Positions 34,363-42,707 of a stretch of 64,000 bases of DNA are shown piece by piece (position 1 is the stretch's first letter; every line of letters starts with the position of its first letter). A program made the translations under genes and the position numbers. Origin of the DNA: Lachnospiraceae bacterium (lineage in GTDB: Bacteria; Bacillota; Clostridia; Lachnospirales; Lachnospiraceae); assembly GCA_025758065.1 (NCBI GenBank), contig CP107199.1, positions 2,081,501 through 2,145,500 of the forward strand. The letters are read 5' to 3'. A model generated the notes under the pieces. That model saw nothing but the letters and a program-made list of their open reading frames with translations, did not search any database and was not told the DNA's origin.

Positions 34363-35694
34363 ATGAAAATACCGGAAGCCATACATCAGGATAAAAATAT
34401 CAAATGGATATTGCTCATGGGACTTTTACAGACAGCAGCCTGTGCGGTCACTTACTGGTTTAGGATCTCTAATCCCAATATCATTTTAATTGTGATTTTA
34501 TCTGCGGCTTTAGTACAGTTTGGATACAAAGCAGGTATCCTTTGCGGCGGGATCATATATTTGTATACTATGTTCTATTTTTCTGTAGAACACAGTTTCT
34601 GGATTTTTGATACAGATGGCAGAAGTAAAGTAATGGTGGTGGCTATTGGTATTGTGGCCAATATTCTGATCGTAGGAAGCTTGAAGGAACAGATGGAAAG
34701 GATCAACAAAGAAAGGCTCCATCAGTTAGAGATCGCCACCACATTAAACCGTTGTGCAGCGGAACTTTCCGCAGACAGGAATACTGGTGTGGCTATTTAT
34801 AACCTTCTGGGCATTATCTGTAACTATTTTCAGGCAGACAGAAGTTATATTTTTGATATTGATTATGAAAAACAGATCGTTATCAATACATACGAATATG
34901 CAGCAGAGGGTGTTTCCTGTCAGATCGATAATCTCCAGGAAGTCCCCCTTTCTGTTATTGAAGTCTGGTTGGACCGTTTCGAGAAAGGAGAAGTTTATTA
35001 CATCGCAGATACAAAGCAGGAAAAGGGGTATCCCTCTTACGAAATGCTGGTGGAACAGAAGGTTCAACGCCTTTTAACAGTGCCACTAAAGAAAAATGAA
35101 AAGATTATCGGCTTTGTTGGAGTAGACAATCCCCGGACTCATTTTGATGATGCCACACTTTTGCTGTCTTTGCAGTATTTTATTGTAAACAGCCAGTCTT
35201 CCCAAAAGCAGCAGGAGCGTTTGCAGTTTTTAAGCTTTCGTGATATGCTTACAGGGCTTTATAATCGCAATAAATACATGAAAGTGCTGGAAAGCTGTGA
35301 ATATTTCCCGGTCCGCGATACAGGGGTTGCCTATATTGACCTTAACGGCTTAAAACAGGTTAATGACAGCCTGGGACACGAAGCAGGAGACAGGCTGATC
35401 TGTAGTGCCGCCCAGTGTATTTTAAAAACGTTTCCGGAAAATGCGTATCGTATTGGCGGAGATGAATTTGTGATCATTGTTGCGAAAACAGCGGAAGCAG
35501 ATTTCATGGAACGGATCAAACAGGTGCAAGAAGACCTGGAAGAGGCGGAGGTCAGCTGTTCTATAGGACTGGAATGGAAAAATGAAAGTATGATAGAAGC
35601 TATGTTAAAGGCAGCGGAAAAGCGGATGTACATAGAAAAGAATGCTTATTATCAGGTAAAAGGAAGAGACAGGAGAGGCTTGGTGAAAACATGA
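34363..35694 (+). CDS. Membrane-anchored GAF-GGDEF diguanylate cyclase
   Basis: This 443-residue signalling protein has two to three N-terminal membrane helices (about 15-105), a GAF-like sensor domain (about 125-275) and a GGDEF domain (about 290-440). The active-site motif is RIGGDEF, with DMLTGLYNRNKY opening the domain and IDLNGLKQVNDSLGHEAGD as the metal/GTP-binding segment, so it should make c-di-GMP. No RxxD inhibitory site is visible upstream of GGDEF. ATG 34363 is preferred over 34357 because the GGGGG Shine-Dalgarno abuts the earlier one. It overlaps the peptidase gene by 4 bases. Confidence 0.88.
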   Translation: MKIPEAIHQDKNIKWILLMGLLQTAACAVTYWFRISNPNIILIVILSAALVQFGYKAGILCGGIIYLYTMFYFSVEHSFWIFDTDGRSKVMVVAIGIVANILIVGSLKEQMERINKERLHQLEIATTLNRCAAELSADRNTGVAIYNLLGIICNYFQADRSYIFDIDYEKQIVINTYEYAAEGVSCQIDNLQEVPLSVIEVWLDRFEKGEVYYIADTKQEKGYPSYEMLVEQKVQRLLTVPLKKNEKIIGFVGVDNPRTHFDDATLLLSLQYFIVNSQSSQKQQERLQFLSFRDMLTGLYNRNKYMKVLESCEYFPVRDTGVAYIDLNGLKQVNDSLGHEAGDRLICSAAQCILKTFPENAYRIGGDEFVIIVAKTAEADFMERIKQVQEDLEEAEVSCSIGLEWKNESMIEAMLKAAEKRMYIEKNAYYQVKGRDRRGLVKT

Positions 35695-36731
35695 CAGACT
35701 ACAGAAAATACACAGATTATATTATAGAACAGGCAGAAAAATTATTATCCATAGACAGTCCCTCAGGCTATTGCCGGCAGGTAACAGATTATCTGTTAGA
35801 GGAATTAAAAAGACTGGGGATCCAGGCAGAACGTACCATCAAAGGCGGTGTAGTTGCTTCTTTTGGCGGGAAAAACAGAGAAGATGGGATTTTATTAGAA
35901 GCCCACTGCGATACTTTAGGTGGCATGGTAGCTGAGGTAAAAGCAGATGGGCGCCTCCGGCTGACTAATATCGGTGGTATGAAACCGGCAAATGCAGAGG
36001 CAGAAAATGTGCGCATTGTTACCAAAGCAGACGGGATTTATGAGGGTGTATGCCAGCTGATCAATGCTTCTGTCCATGTAAATGGAAATTATGAGAAAAC
36101 AGAGCGAAACTGGGATACCATAGAAGTTCTGGTGGATGAGCCGGTAAGCTCCAAAGAGGATACGTTAAAGCTGGGCATCATGCCGGGAGATTATGTGTGC
36201 TTTGAGCCACGGACACGGGTTACAAAATCAGGCTATATTAAAAGCCGTTTCCTGGATGATAAGCTTTCAGCAGCTATTTTACTGGGATATGGAAAATATC
36301 TGAAAGAAGAAAATATACAGCCTGACAGGTTTGTATATGCCCATTTTACAGTTTATGAGGAAGTGGGACATGGAGGCAGTGCTTCTGTACCCGCTGGTGT
36401 TACGGAAGCCTGGTCAGTGGATATGGGCTGTGTAGGCAATGGACTGATGTGTACAGAACGGGAAGTTTCTATCTGTGCAAAAGACAGCGGCGGACCTTAT
36501 AATTACGAGATCGTAAGCCGCCTGGTGGAGCTTGCAAAGGAAAATAACATAGGTTTTGCAGTGGATGTATATCCTCACTATGGTTCTGATGTGGAGACTA
36601 CTCTCCGTGCAGGAAATGACATCCGTCATGCCCTGATCGGACCAGGTGTGTATGCTTCCCATGGCTATGAAAGAAGCCACAGAGATGGTGCAGAAAACAC
36701 CTTCCGTCTGATACAGGCTTATATTGGGTAA
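35691..36731 (+). CDS. M42-family metallo-aminopeptidase
   Basis: This 346-residue cocatalytic zinc peptidase of the M42 (glutamyl aminopeptidase/TET) group has metal ligands and catalytic residues in EAHCDTLGG, RFLDDKLSAA, VYEEVGHGG, SVDMG and the C-terminal YASHGYERSH. Such enzymes form large cytosolic oligomers that trim peptides. The start overlaps the GGDEF gene stop (ATGA), so the two are co-translated although no functional link is obvious. Confidence 0.9.
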   Translation: MTDYRKYTDYIIEQAEKLLSIDSPSGYCRQVTDYLLEELKRLGIQAERTIKGGVVASFGGKNREDGILLEAHCDTLGGMVAEVKADGRLRLTNIGGMKPANAEAENVRIVTKADGIYEGVCQLINASVHVNGNYEKTERNWDTIEVLVDEPVSSKEDTLKLGIMPGDYVCFEPRTRVTKSGYIKSRFLDDKLSAAILLGYGKYLKEENIQPDRFVYAHFTVYEEVGHGGSASVPAGVTEAWSVDMGCVGNGLMCTEREVSICAKDSGGPYNYEIVSRLVELAKENNIGFAVDVYPHYGSDVETTLRAGNDIRHALIGPGVYASHGYERSHRDGAENTFRLIQAYIG

Positions 36732-36787
36732 AAATAGACTTGCTGTCTGCAGATGGTACAAGCTGTAGCCAAAATTCAATAATAAAA

Positions 36788-36844
36788 TGATCCTCTGTCT
36801 CCATATATTGTAGAAAACAGCAAGTTGGAAACAGGGGATTTTTT
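36788..36844 (+). terminator. Terminator-like hairpin whose 3' arm holds the spoIID ribosome binding site
   Basis: ATCCTCTGTCTCC (from about 36790) pairs with GGAAACAGGGGAT (36827-36839), and T6 runs directly into the spoIID ATG at 36845. The likely Shine-Dalgarno AGGGGA (36833-36838) is inside the 3' arm. The hairpin may both end the GGDEF-M42 transcript and mask spoIID translation. Confidence 0.7.
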
Positions 36845-37855
36845 ATGGGAAAATGGATGATCGTCGGGGTTGTGGCCGGTCTGCTTCTGCCTTTTGGGAC
36901 TACACTGATAGTCACAGGAAATATACAGGGAACACAGTACAGCAGGCAGCAGGAGAGAACGGCTGCAGGCAGTTACCGCATCTTTTTAGACCAGTCAGGT
37001 GGCAGTGAAAAGGAAAAATGGCTGTCACTGGAAGAATATCTTCCTTCTGTGCTGGCAGTGCAGGTATCCCCGGATAGTGAAATGGAAGCCATAAAGGCCC
37101 AGGCAGTGATTGCAAGGACATATATAAGGCAGCAGATGGAGAAGATGGAGAATGGATCAGAAAAGCCTGAAATTGGGATGTCTGAAACTGGCGGGGAGGT
37201 AACAACCGTAGGAAAGTCACAGTCAGTATGGGAGATATCAGAATCAGATCTGGGGTTAAGGAGAAAGCCAGGAGATGAATTAAAGAAAACCTGGGGAACA
37301 GATGCGTTTTTGGAAAAATACAGCCGTCTGGAGGAAGCAGCAGCCCAGACGGCCGGGATCGTAATGACCTGTCAGGGGAAACTTATCACACCTCTTTTTT
37401 GCAGGCTGAGCGCCGGAAAAACCAGAAATGGGGGTGAAAACTACCCATATCTTTCTTCTGTTTCCTGTCCTGATGATCTGGAGGCAGAGGATTTTATCAG
37501 CTATCTGTCTTTTTCAGATGCACAGGCAGCAGAAAAGTTAAAGGCTTTTCAGGTGCGCCCAGAAGCAATTCCCTCAAAGGTGCAGATCATAAAAAGAGAT
37601 GCTTCTGCCTATGTGGAAGAGATCCAGATCGACGGTGTTTCTCTTACTGGGGAAGAAGCAGCAGATGCTTTAGGACTTCCTTCTGCCTGTTTTTTTACAG
37701 AGCCTCAGGAAAATGGTATTTCCATTACTGTAAAGGGAAATGGACACGGGTACGGCTTAAGCCAGTGTGAAGCCCAGGCAAAAGCAGCAGAAGGATGGGA
37801 TTTTAAACAGATACTGGAATATTTTTACAGTGATATTGAATTTTGCACTGAATAA
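36845..37855 (+). CDS. spoIID: Stage II sporulation protein D (SpoIID/LytB) with altered catalytic site
   Basis: This 336-residue protein has one N-terminal membrane anchor (about 4-24) and a SpoIID domain. SLEEYLPSVLAVQVSPDSE continues into MEAIKAQAVIARTYIRQQM (about 60-100), and GNGHGYGLSQCEAQAKAAEGW is near the C-terminus. SpoIID is a lytic transglycosylase that drives engulfment with SpoIIM and SpoIIP. The Bacillus catalytic Glu (in A-x-E-M-P) aligns with Gln here (AVQVS, codon CAG), so it may be inactive or structural. spoIIQ follows 41 bases later. Its ribosome binding site lies in a terminator-like hairpin. Confidence 0.85.
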   Translation: MGKWMIVGVVAGLLLPFGTTLIVTGNIQGTQYSRQQERTAAGSYRIFLDQSGGSEKEKWLSLEEYLPSVLAVQVSPDSEMEAIKAQAVIARTYIRQQMEKMENGSEKPEIGMSETGGEVTTVGKSQSVWEISESDLGLRRKPGDELKKTWGTDAFLEKYSRLEEAAAQTAGIVMTCQGKLITPLFCRLSAGKTRNGGENYPYLSSVSCPDDLEAEDFISYLSFSDAQAAEKLKAFQVRPEAIPSKVQIIKRDASAYVEEIQIDGVSLTGEEAADALGLPSACFFTEPQENGISITVKGNGHGYGLSQCEAQAKAAEGWDFKQILEYFYSDIEFCTE

Positions 37856-37865
37856 AGATGACCAA

Positions 37866-37882
37866 ACTGGTAAGAATACCAG
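37866..37882 (+). other. Small hairpin before spoIIQ
   Basis: CTGGT and ACCAG pair around a six-base loop immediately upstream of the GAGGTGA Shine-Dalgarno of the next gene. Confidence 0.4.
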
Positions 37883-37896
37883 TGAGGTGATAAAAG

Positions 37897-38709
37897 GTGA
37901 AAGATAAAGTAAATCAGTTATTCAAAGATAAGCTCTTCCTGGTAATGATGGTCATTGGCCTTTTAACGGCTGTGGCTGCGGTAGGAGTGCTTACAGTAGG
38001 CAGTACAGATGAAAATGGCCAGAGCCCCTATCTGGAAGTACCAGGAGGTGAGCTGATGGCGAAAGAGAACGGCCAAAATGGAGCAGACCAGGAAAATACC
38101 GGTGATAATGCCCAGGCGGCAGCAGAGGCGTCACAGGAAGACCCTAAGGCTTTTGCCCAGAAGAACACAGATGAAAATGCAGGAAACAACCCACTGACAG
38201 ACAATGAAAACACAGCAGAGAACAAGAATACAGGAAATGACCTTGCAGCAGAAGCAGGGGCAGGAAAACAGGCAGCAAAAGCCCTGGTGTTAAATTTTAC
38301 AGATACCAGTTCCCTTACCTGGCCAGTAAGAGGAAATGTGATCCTGGATTACAGTATGGATCAGACTATTTATTTTCCTACTCTGGATCAGTTTAAGTGC
38401 AATCCGGGTATTGTGATCCAGGCAGAGGTCAGCGACCCGGTAGCAGCGCCTGCAAATGCAAAGGTACTGGAAGTAGGTTCCAATGAAGAGATCGGCAATT
38501 TCGTTGTACTGGATCTTGGAAATGAATATACTGCTACCTGCGGCCAGTTAAAGGAGATCACCGCTGTACCAGGGGAATATCTGGAAGCCGGGCAGGTCTT
38601 TGGATATGTGGCAGAACCTACAAAATATTATTCCGTAGAAGGTGTCAATGTATTCTTTGAATTAAAACACCAGGAAAAAGCTATAGATCCACTGGACCAG
38701 ATGGAGTAA
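37897..38709 (+). CDS. spoIIQ: SpoIIQ-like M23-fold protein, probably non-catalytic
   Basis: This 270-residue protein has a single N-terminal membrane helix (about 13-33), an Ala/Glu/Asn-rich linker (about 45-125) and an LytM/M23 domain (LTWPVRGNVILDYSMD onward). The zinc-binding His of HxGxDI is replaced (FKCNPGIVI), and the last HxH motif reads VFFELKH, so zinc hydrolysis is unlikely, as with Bacillus SpoIIQ. SpoIIQ in the forespore membrane binds SpoIIIAH to form the intercellular channel. Position after spoIID supports the name. It starts with GTG behind GAGGTGA. Confidence 0.8.
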   Translation: MKDKVNQLFKDKLFLVMMVIGLLTAVAAVGVLTVGSTDENGQSPYLEVPGGELMAKENGQNGADQENTGDNAQAAAEASQEDPKAFAQKNTDENAGNNPLTDNENTAENKNTGNDLAAEAGAGKQAAKALVLNFTDTSSLTWPVRGNVILDYSMDQTIYFPTLDQFKCNPGIVIQAEVSDPVAAPANAKVLEVGSNEEIGNFVVLDLGNEYTATCGQLKEITAVPGEYLEAGQVFGYVAEPTKYYSVEGVNVFFELKHQEKAIDPLDQME

Positions 38710-38826
38710 AAATGGCTGCAGGCAGGTAATATTATCGATTTAAGAAAAATGTTAGAAATTATTCACTGAAGATTCAGAGCCTTAAGGTATACTCTTTTTA
38801 GAATATTATATAAAAGGAGTATCGAG

Positions 38827-39288
38827 ATGAACATTTTATTTTTCCTGACTCCTAAAAGCGAAGTAGCTTATATTAGTGAGGAAGACACCTTAAGACAGGC
38901 TTTAGAGAAAATGGAACACCACAAATATTCTGCCATCCCCATTATCAGCAGGACAGGCCGCTATATCGGAACTCTGACAGAAGGAGATCTGCTCTGGGGT
39001 ATTAAAAACCAGTACCATTTAGACTTAAAAGGAGCAGAAAAGATCCCTATTACAGCCATTAAGCGCAGACTGGATAACCGTCCGGTAAAAGCAGATGCAG
39101 ATATGGAAGACCTGATCGGAAAGGCATTAAACCAGAATTTTGTGCCTGTATTAGATGACCAGAAATGTTTTATCGGTATTATTACCAGAAAAGACATTAT
39201 CCAGTACTTTTATAAAAAAAGCCAGCAGCCTGAGGAAAAGTGGCCTAAACGCCAGAAGACAGAATTATCAGAAGCAGTTGTTGGATAA
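38827..39288 (+). CDS. CBS-domain pair protein
   Basis: This 153-residue protein consists of two CBS motifs and little else. The first is TLRQALEKMEHHKYSAIPIISRTGRYIGTLTEGDLLW (about 20-60). The second is DMEDLIGKALNQNFVPVLDDQKCFIGIITRKDII (about 98-132). CBS pairs bind adenine nucleotides or c-di-AMP and regulate partners, and no partner is fused or adjacent. AAAAGGAG precedes the ATG. Confidence 0.88.
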   Translation: MNILFFLTPKSEVAYISEEDTLRQALEKMEHHKYSAIPIISRTGRYIGTLTEGDLLWGIKNQYHLDLKGAEKIPITAIKRRLDNRPVKADADMEDLIGKALNQNFVPVLDDQKCFIGIITRKDIIQYFYKKSQQPEEKWPKRQKTELSEAVVG

Positions 39289-39353
39289 AATGCATAAAAG
39301 AAAAAAAACAAAAATTGAAACTTTGTGCACACTTTTTGGGTGTTCTATGCTAT

Positions 39354-39457
39354 TATAATAGACGTAACCCCCCAATACATTATATAGTTTTTGCTACACC
39401 CCATAAGAAACGAAATACCTTCTCCTGAGAAAGACCGGTTCCCCGACCGGTCTTTTT
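39354..39457 (+). ncRNA. Possible short non-coding RNA with its own terminator
   Basis: A TATAAT hexamer (39354-39359) is followed by about 70 bases without a reading frame and then a strong terminator (39430-39457: AAAGACCGG, loop, CCGGTCTTTTT). No good -35 is visible. It could simply be the terminator of the CBS gene, whose stop is 140 bases upstream. Low confidence. Confidence 0.3.
39430..39457 (+). terminator. Terminator downstream of the CBS gene
   Basis: AAAGACCGGT and ACCGGTCTTT pair around a short CCCCG loop, followed by T residues. Confidence 0.88.
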
Positions 39458-39470
39458 CGCGTTTGAAAAT

Positions 39471-39490
39471 CCCCGCCGGTCAAGGCGGGG
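39471..39490 (-). terminator. Terminator for the MFS gene
   Basis: CCCCGCC and GGCGGGG pair around six bases. On the minus strand ATTTT follows, so it serves the MFS gene that ends at 39520. Confidence 0.75.
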
Positions 39491-39519
39491 AAGGAAAATA
39501 TCAGTTCAAAGAAGAAATA

Positions 39520-40650
39520 TTACTCATCTTTTAATCTTTTTACTGCAATGCAGAATATCAGCATTCCCACACAGGAAATAATATTCATTGCCATGCCTGT
39601 TTTCAGGCCAGCCACGTTGGATACGATACCGATGATCCAGGGCATCAGGATGCCGCCGAAGCTGGCGGCAGGGAGCATGACGCCGATACTGGCTACGCTG
39701 GTCATTTTTCCGGCACAGGCAACAGCTGTGGGGTTCATGCCAGCCATGGAAAATGCAAAGGCAAAAAGCAGGAGGATAGCAGCGGTCTGATTATCAGCCA
39801 TCATCAGGCAGATGTAAAATAAAGTACAGCTGACGGCCATTTTGATCATAGCTGTATATGGATTTTTCAGGGGGAATACAAAGGCAATAAGAAGCCTTGC
39901 GATCAGCGTGGCAGTCCACATAACGGTAACGGTATAGGCGCTTAAGGTACCGGAAAGGATGCCGCTTCCCTTAAAGTAAGTTACCAGCCAGCCATTTACG
40001 CTGATCTCTGCTGCGTTCTGGCAGAAGATAAGACCTGTAAGAAGCCAGAAACGCTTGCTTTTTAAGAAATCCCAGTCTGTTTTTTCTTTTTTTCCGGCTG
40101 TTTTCTTTTCAATAGGTGTCAGTTGGAAAATGATCCACATGACAAGTCCTAAAAAGCTTAAAGAAAGCATTGGAATGACCGGGCCTATAAGTCCTGCGCC
40201 TGCGATGATAAAAGGACAGAGGAGAGCACCCAGAGCGTAGCAGGAATGCATGATATTCATGCCTTTGGTGCGGTTCTTTGAGTGATTACTTACCAGGATG
40301 GTACACATATTGATGACACTTCCTTTGGCAAAACCGATCAGGAGAAAAGAAAGCACCAGAATACTCATCCAGCCGGAAATACCTAACCACAGATAGCCCA
40401 GTTCATAGCCTGCGCTTAAGGTGATAATAGTGGCTTTAAGTCCGATCTTTGCAGGAAGGACTCCGGTGGCAAAACCTGCCATCAGATTTCCAATACTCAT
40501 AATAGACAAAAGTGTGCCGGTTACATTGTAATCAAATCCATAACGTTCCTGCAGCAGGCTTACTACAATACCGCTGCTGATGGAGCAGATGCCGCTTAGG
40601 AAAAAAGCAATGAAGCCTGACATCTGTAGTTTTTTGTCAAGAGAATTCAT
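39520..40650 (-). CDS. Major facilitator superfamily transporter
   Basis: This 376-residue polytopic protein has about 12 hydrophobic segments. SIGNLMAGFATGVLPAKIGLKATI resembles the MFS loop 2-3 region, with a central cytoplasmic loop (TPIEKKTAGKKEKTDWDF, about 175-195). It resembles the Fucose-permease/YfkF-like branch by general pattern only, and substrate is unknown. A ribosome binding site, AGGAGG, is visible upstream (reverse complement of 40661-40666). It is a single minus-strand gene between the CBS gene and the T-box. Confidence 0.85.
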   Translation of the reverse strand: MNSLDKKLQMSGFIAFFLSGICSISSGIVVSLLQERYGFDYNVTGTLLSIMSIGNLMAGFATGVLPAKIGLKATIITLSAGYELGYLWLGISGWMSILVLSFLLIGFAKGSVINMCTILVSNHSKNRTKGMNIMHSCYALGALLCPFIIAGAGLIGPVIPMLSLSFLGLVMWIIFQLTPIEKKTAGKKEKTDWDFLKSKRFWLLTGLIFCQNAAEISVNGWLVTYFKGSGILSGTLSAYTVTVMWTATLIARLLIAFVFPLKNPYTAMIKMAVSCTLFYICLMMADNQTAAILLLFAFAFSMAGMNPTAVACAGKMTSVASIGVMLPAASFGGILMPWIIGIVSNVAGLKTGMAMNIISCVGMLIFCIAVKRLKDE

Positions 40651-40789
40651 AAAAGAGGGCCTCCTGTCTGCTTCGCAGCCGCTTATTTTTTCTTCACGTA
40701 TGAGATTGTATCATTTGTCAATTATATCGTCAATGAAAGGACTGTATTTTTAAAAACCAACAAAAATCAGACAAATATGAAAAAACATC

Positions 40790-40818
40790 TTGACTTTCTG
40801 CTTTCAGAGTATTAATTT
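40790..40818 (+). promoter_or_regulatory. Candidate promoter for the T-box transcript
   Basis: TTGACT (40790-40795) with TAATTT 17 bases downstream, or TATAAA a little further. The -35 is good but the -10 is poor. It is placed correctly for a leader starting near 40828. Confidence 0.4.
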
Positions 40819-40834
40819 ATAAAACAAATAAAAA

Positions 40835-41137
40835 ACAGCAATGAAAGAGACTCTTGTCTGAAAAATGTAACAGGAAGGGGGCGTCACCGACTGAGAGCGC
40901 CGCCACGCAGGACTGGGCGAAGGGAACACTCTGGAGCTGGTATATCGAAGCGGCTTTGCCAGAAGGGGATGCAACCGGCTGGCAGGACTGATAGTAGGTA
41001 TATCCGTGGCATACGTTACATGCGAAAAAGAGGAGAAGTCTTAAGAGCATCCTGAAGATTTCTCAATGCGGGTGGTACCGCGGGAAAAGAAGATCCCGTC
41101 CCGGAATACAGTAAATGTGTTCCGGGGCGTTTTTTTA
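40835..41137 (+). promoter_or_regulatory. T-box riboswitch leader (Asn specifier) controlling aspS-gatCAB
   Basis: The T-box sequence GGGTGGTACCGCG lies at 41070-41082 and pairs with the uncharged tRNA acceptor end. The terminator is CGTCCCGGAATACA (41097-41110), loop, TGTGTTCCGGGGCG (41116-41129) and T7. In Stem I, CGAAGGGAACACTCTGGAGC lines up with the specifier region of known T-boxes, where the codon is followed by A and a pairing strand. The specifier is then AAC (Asn, 40925-40927). The overlapping GAA at 40924-40926 would read Glu. Uncharged tRNA would favour antitermination and raise expression. Confidence 0.9.
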
Positions 41138-41172
41138 TATAAATTTATATAAAAATCTCCGGAACCGTAAGA

Positions 41173-41195
41173 TGTACATTTAATGTTTAATGTAC
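41173..41195 (+). other. Palindrome between T-box terminator and aspS
   Basis: TGTACATT and AATGTACA form an 8-bp inverted repeat around seven bases, just before the ribosome binding site. It could be an RNA hairpin or an operator. Function unknown. Confidence 0.4.
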
Positions 41196-41217
41196 ACCCT
41201 TGGGAAGGAGAATAAAT

Positions 41218-42552
41218 ATGATGGAATTTGTAGAAGGCGTCAAAGCAAAGGAAACTCTTGGAATCGCACAAATCTTAGAAGGATCCTATGAAGGAAAAAA
41301 GATCCGCATGAACGGTGCTGTACACAATGTCCGTGACATGGGCGAGGTGGCTTTTGTGATCCTGCGGAAGGCAGAAGGACTGGTGCAGTGCGTATACGAA
41401 GAAGGCGTCACAAATTTTGATATCCATGATCTGAAAGAAGAATCAGCAGTAGAAGTTCTTGGTACTGTTAAGGCAGAAGAAAGAGCTCCTCATGGTTTTG
41501 AGCTGCGCTTAGAAGAGATCAAAGTATTATCCCAGCCCGCAGAGCCAATGCCGATCCCCATCAGCAAATGGAAAATGAACACATCCCTTGAAACAAAGCT
41601 GGCCCTGCGTCCGGTATCACTTAGAAATGTAAGAGAACGTGCAAAATTTAAGATCCAGGAAGGCATTGTAAGAGGCTTCAGGGATTATTTATTTACCCAG
41701 GGCTTTACAGAGATCCACACACCAAAGATCGTAGCCAGAGGTGCTGAAGGCGGATCTAACGTATTCAAATTAAACTATTTCAACAAAAAAGCAGAATTAG
41801 GCCAGAGCCCCCAGTTTTACAAACAGACCATGGTAGGTGTTTATGACCGTGTATTTGAAGCAGCTCCTGTGTTCCGTGCAGAAAAGCACAACACTACCCG
41901 TCATTTAAACGAATATACCAGCCTGGATTTTGAAATGGGATATATTGACGGTTTCGAGGACATTATGGCAATGGAGACCGGATTTTTACAGTACACTATG
42001 GCTCTTCTTGAAAAAGAGTACAAGAAGGAACTGGATATGTTAGGTGTCACACTTCCGGATGTAAGTAAGATCCCCGCAGTCCGTTTTGACAAAGCAAAAG
42101 AGCTGGTAACTGAAAAATACAACAGGCGGATCAGAAACCCATATGACTTAGAGCCGGAAGAAGAACTTCTCATTGGCCGTTATTTTAAAGAAGAATACGG
42201 CAGTGATTTCGTATTTGTTACCCATTATCCATCTAAGAAACGTCCATTTTATGCTATGGATGACCCGGCAGATCCGAAATTTACATTAAGCTTTGACCTG
42301 TTATTTAAGGGTCTGGAAGTGACCACAGGCGGACAGCGTATTCATGATTATGGCGAGATCCTTAAAAAAATGGAAAAACGTGGCATGGATCCGGAAGACA
42401 TTGCCTCTTATCTGATGATTTTTAAATATGGAATGCCGCCACATGGCGGACTGGGAATCGGCTTAGAGAGACTGACCATGCGTCTTTTAAATGAGCAGAA
42501 CGTAAGAGAGACAGCGCTCTTCCCAAGAGATGTAACAAGACTGGAACCATAG
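41218..42552 (+). CDS. aspS: Non-discriminating aspartyl-tRNA synthetase (AspS2 type)
   Basis: This 444-residue class IIb synthetase is of the archaeal/short type, without the bacterial GAD insertion. The anticodon-binding OB-fold is at about 15-105. Class II motif 1 follows HTPKIVARGAEGGSNVF, motif 2 is FRAEKHNTTRHLNEYTSLDFEMG and motif 3 is GIGLERLTMRLL. Together with gatCAB directly downstream and an Asn T-box, this indicates a non-discriminating enzyme that charges tRNA-Asn with Asp for amidation. ATG 41218 follows AAGGAG; an upstream in-frame TTG at 41200 is not supported. Confidence 0.9.
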   Translation: MMEFVEGVKAKETLGIAQILEGSYEGKKIRMNGAVHNVRDMGEVAFVILRKAEGLVQCVYEEGVTNFDIHDLKEESAVEVLGTVKAEERAPHGFELRLEEIKVLSQPAEPMPIPISKWKMNTSLETKLALRPVSLRNVRERAKFKIQEGIVRGFRDYLFTQGFTEIHTPKIVARGAEGGSNVFKLNYFNKKAELGQSPQFYKQTMVGVYDRVFEAAPVFRAEKHNTTRHLNEYTSLDFEMGYIDGFEDIMAMETGFLQYTMALLEKEYKKELDMLGVTLPDVSKIPAVRFDKAKELVTEKYNRRIRNPYDLEPEEELLIGRYFKEEYGSDFVFVTHYPSKKRPFYAMDDPADPKFTLSFDLLFKGLEVTTGGQRIHDYGEILKKMEKRGMDPEDIASYLMIFKYGMPPHGGLGIGLERLTMRLLNEQNVRETALFPRDVTRLEP

Positions 42553-42707
42553 TTCATAAGAAAGACTTATAAAAATATTAAAATACTTCTTATATATTAT
42601 AGAAGGAACCGGTTCAGATCTGGTTTAGATAAAGCAATTTAGATAAAAAAATTTGGAAAAAGTCTTTGGAAAGAGATTAAAAGAGACTTCAGAAAGGAAA
42701 CAAAACC

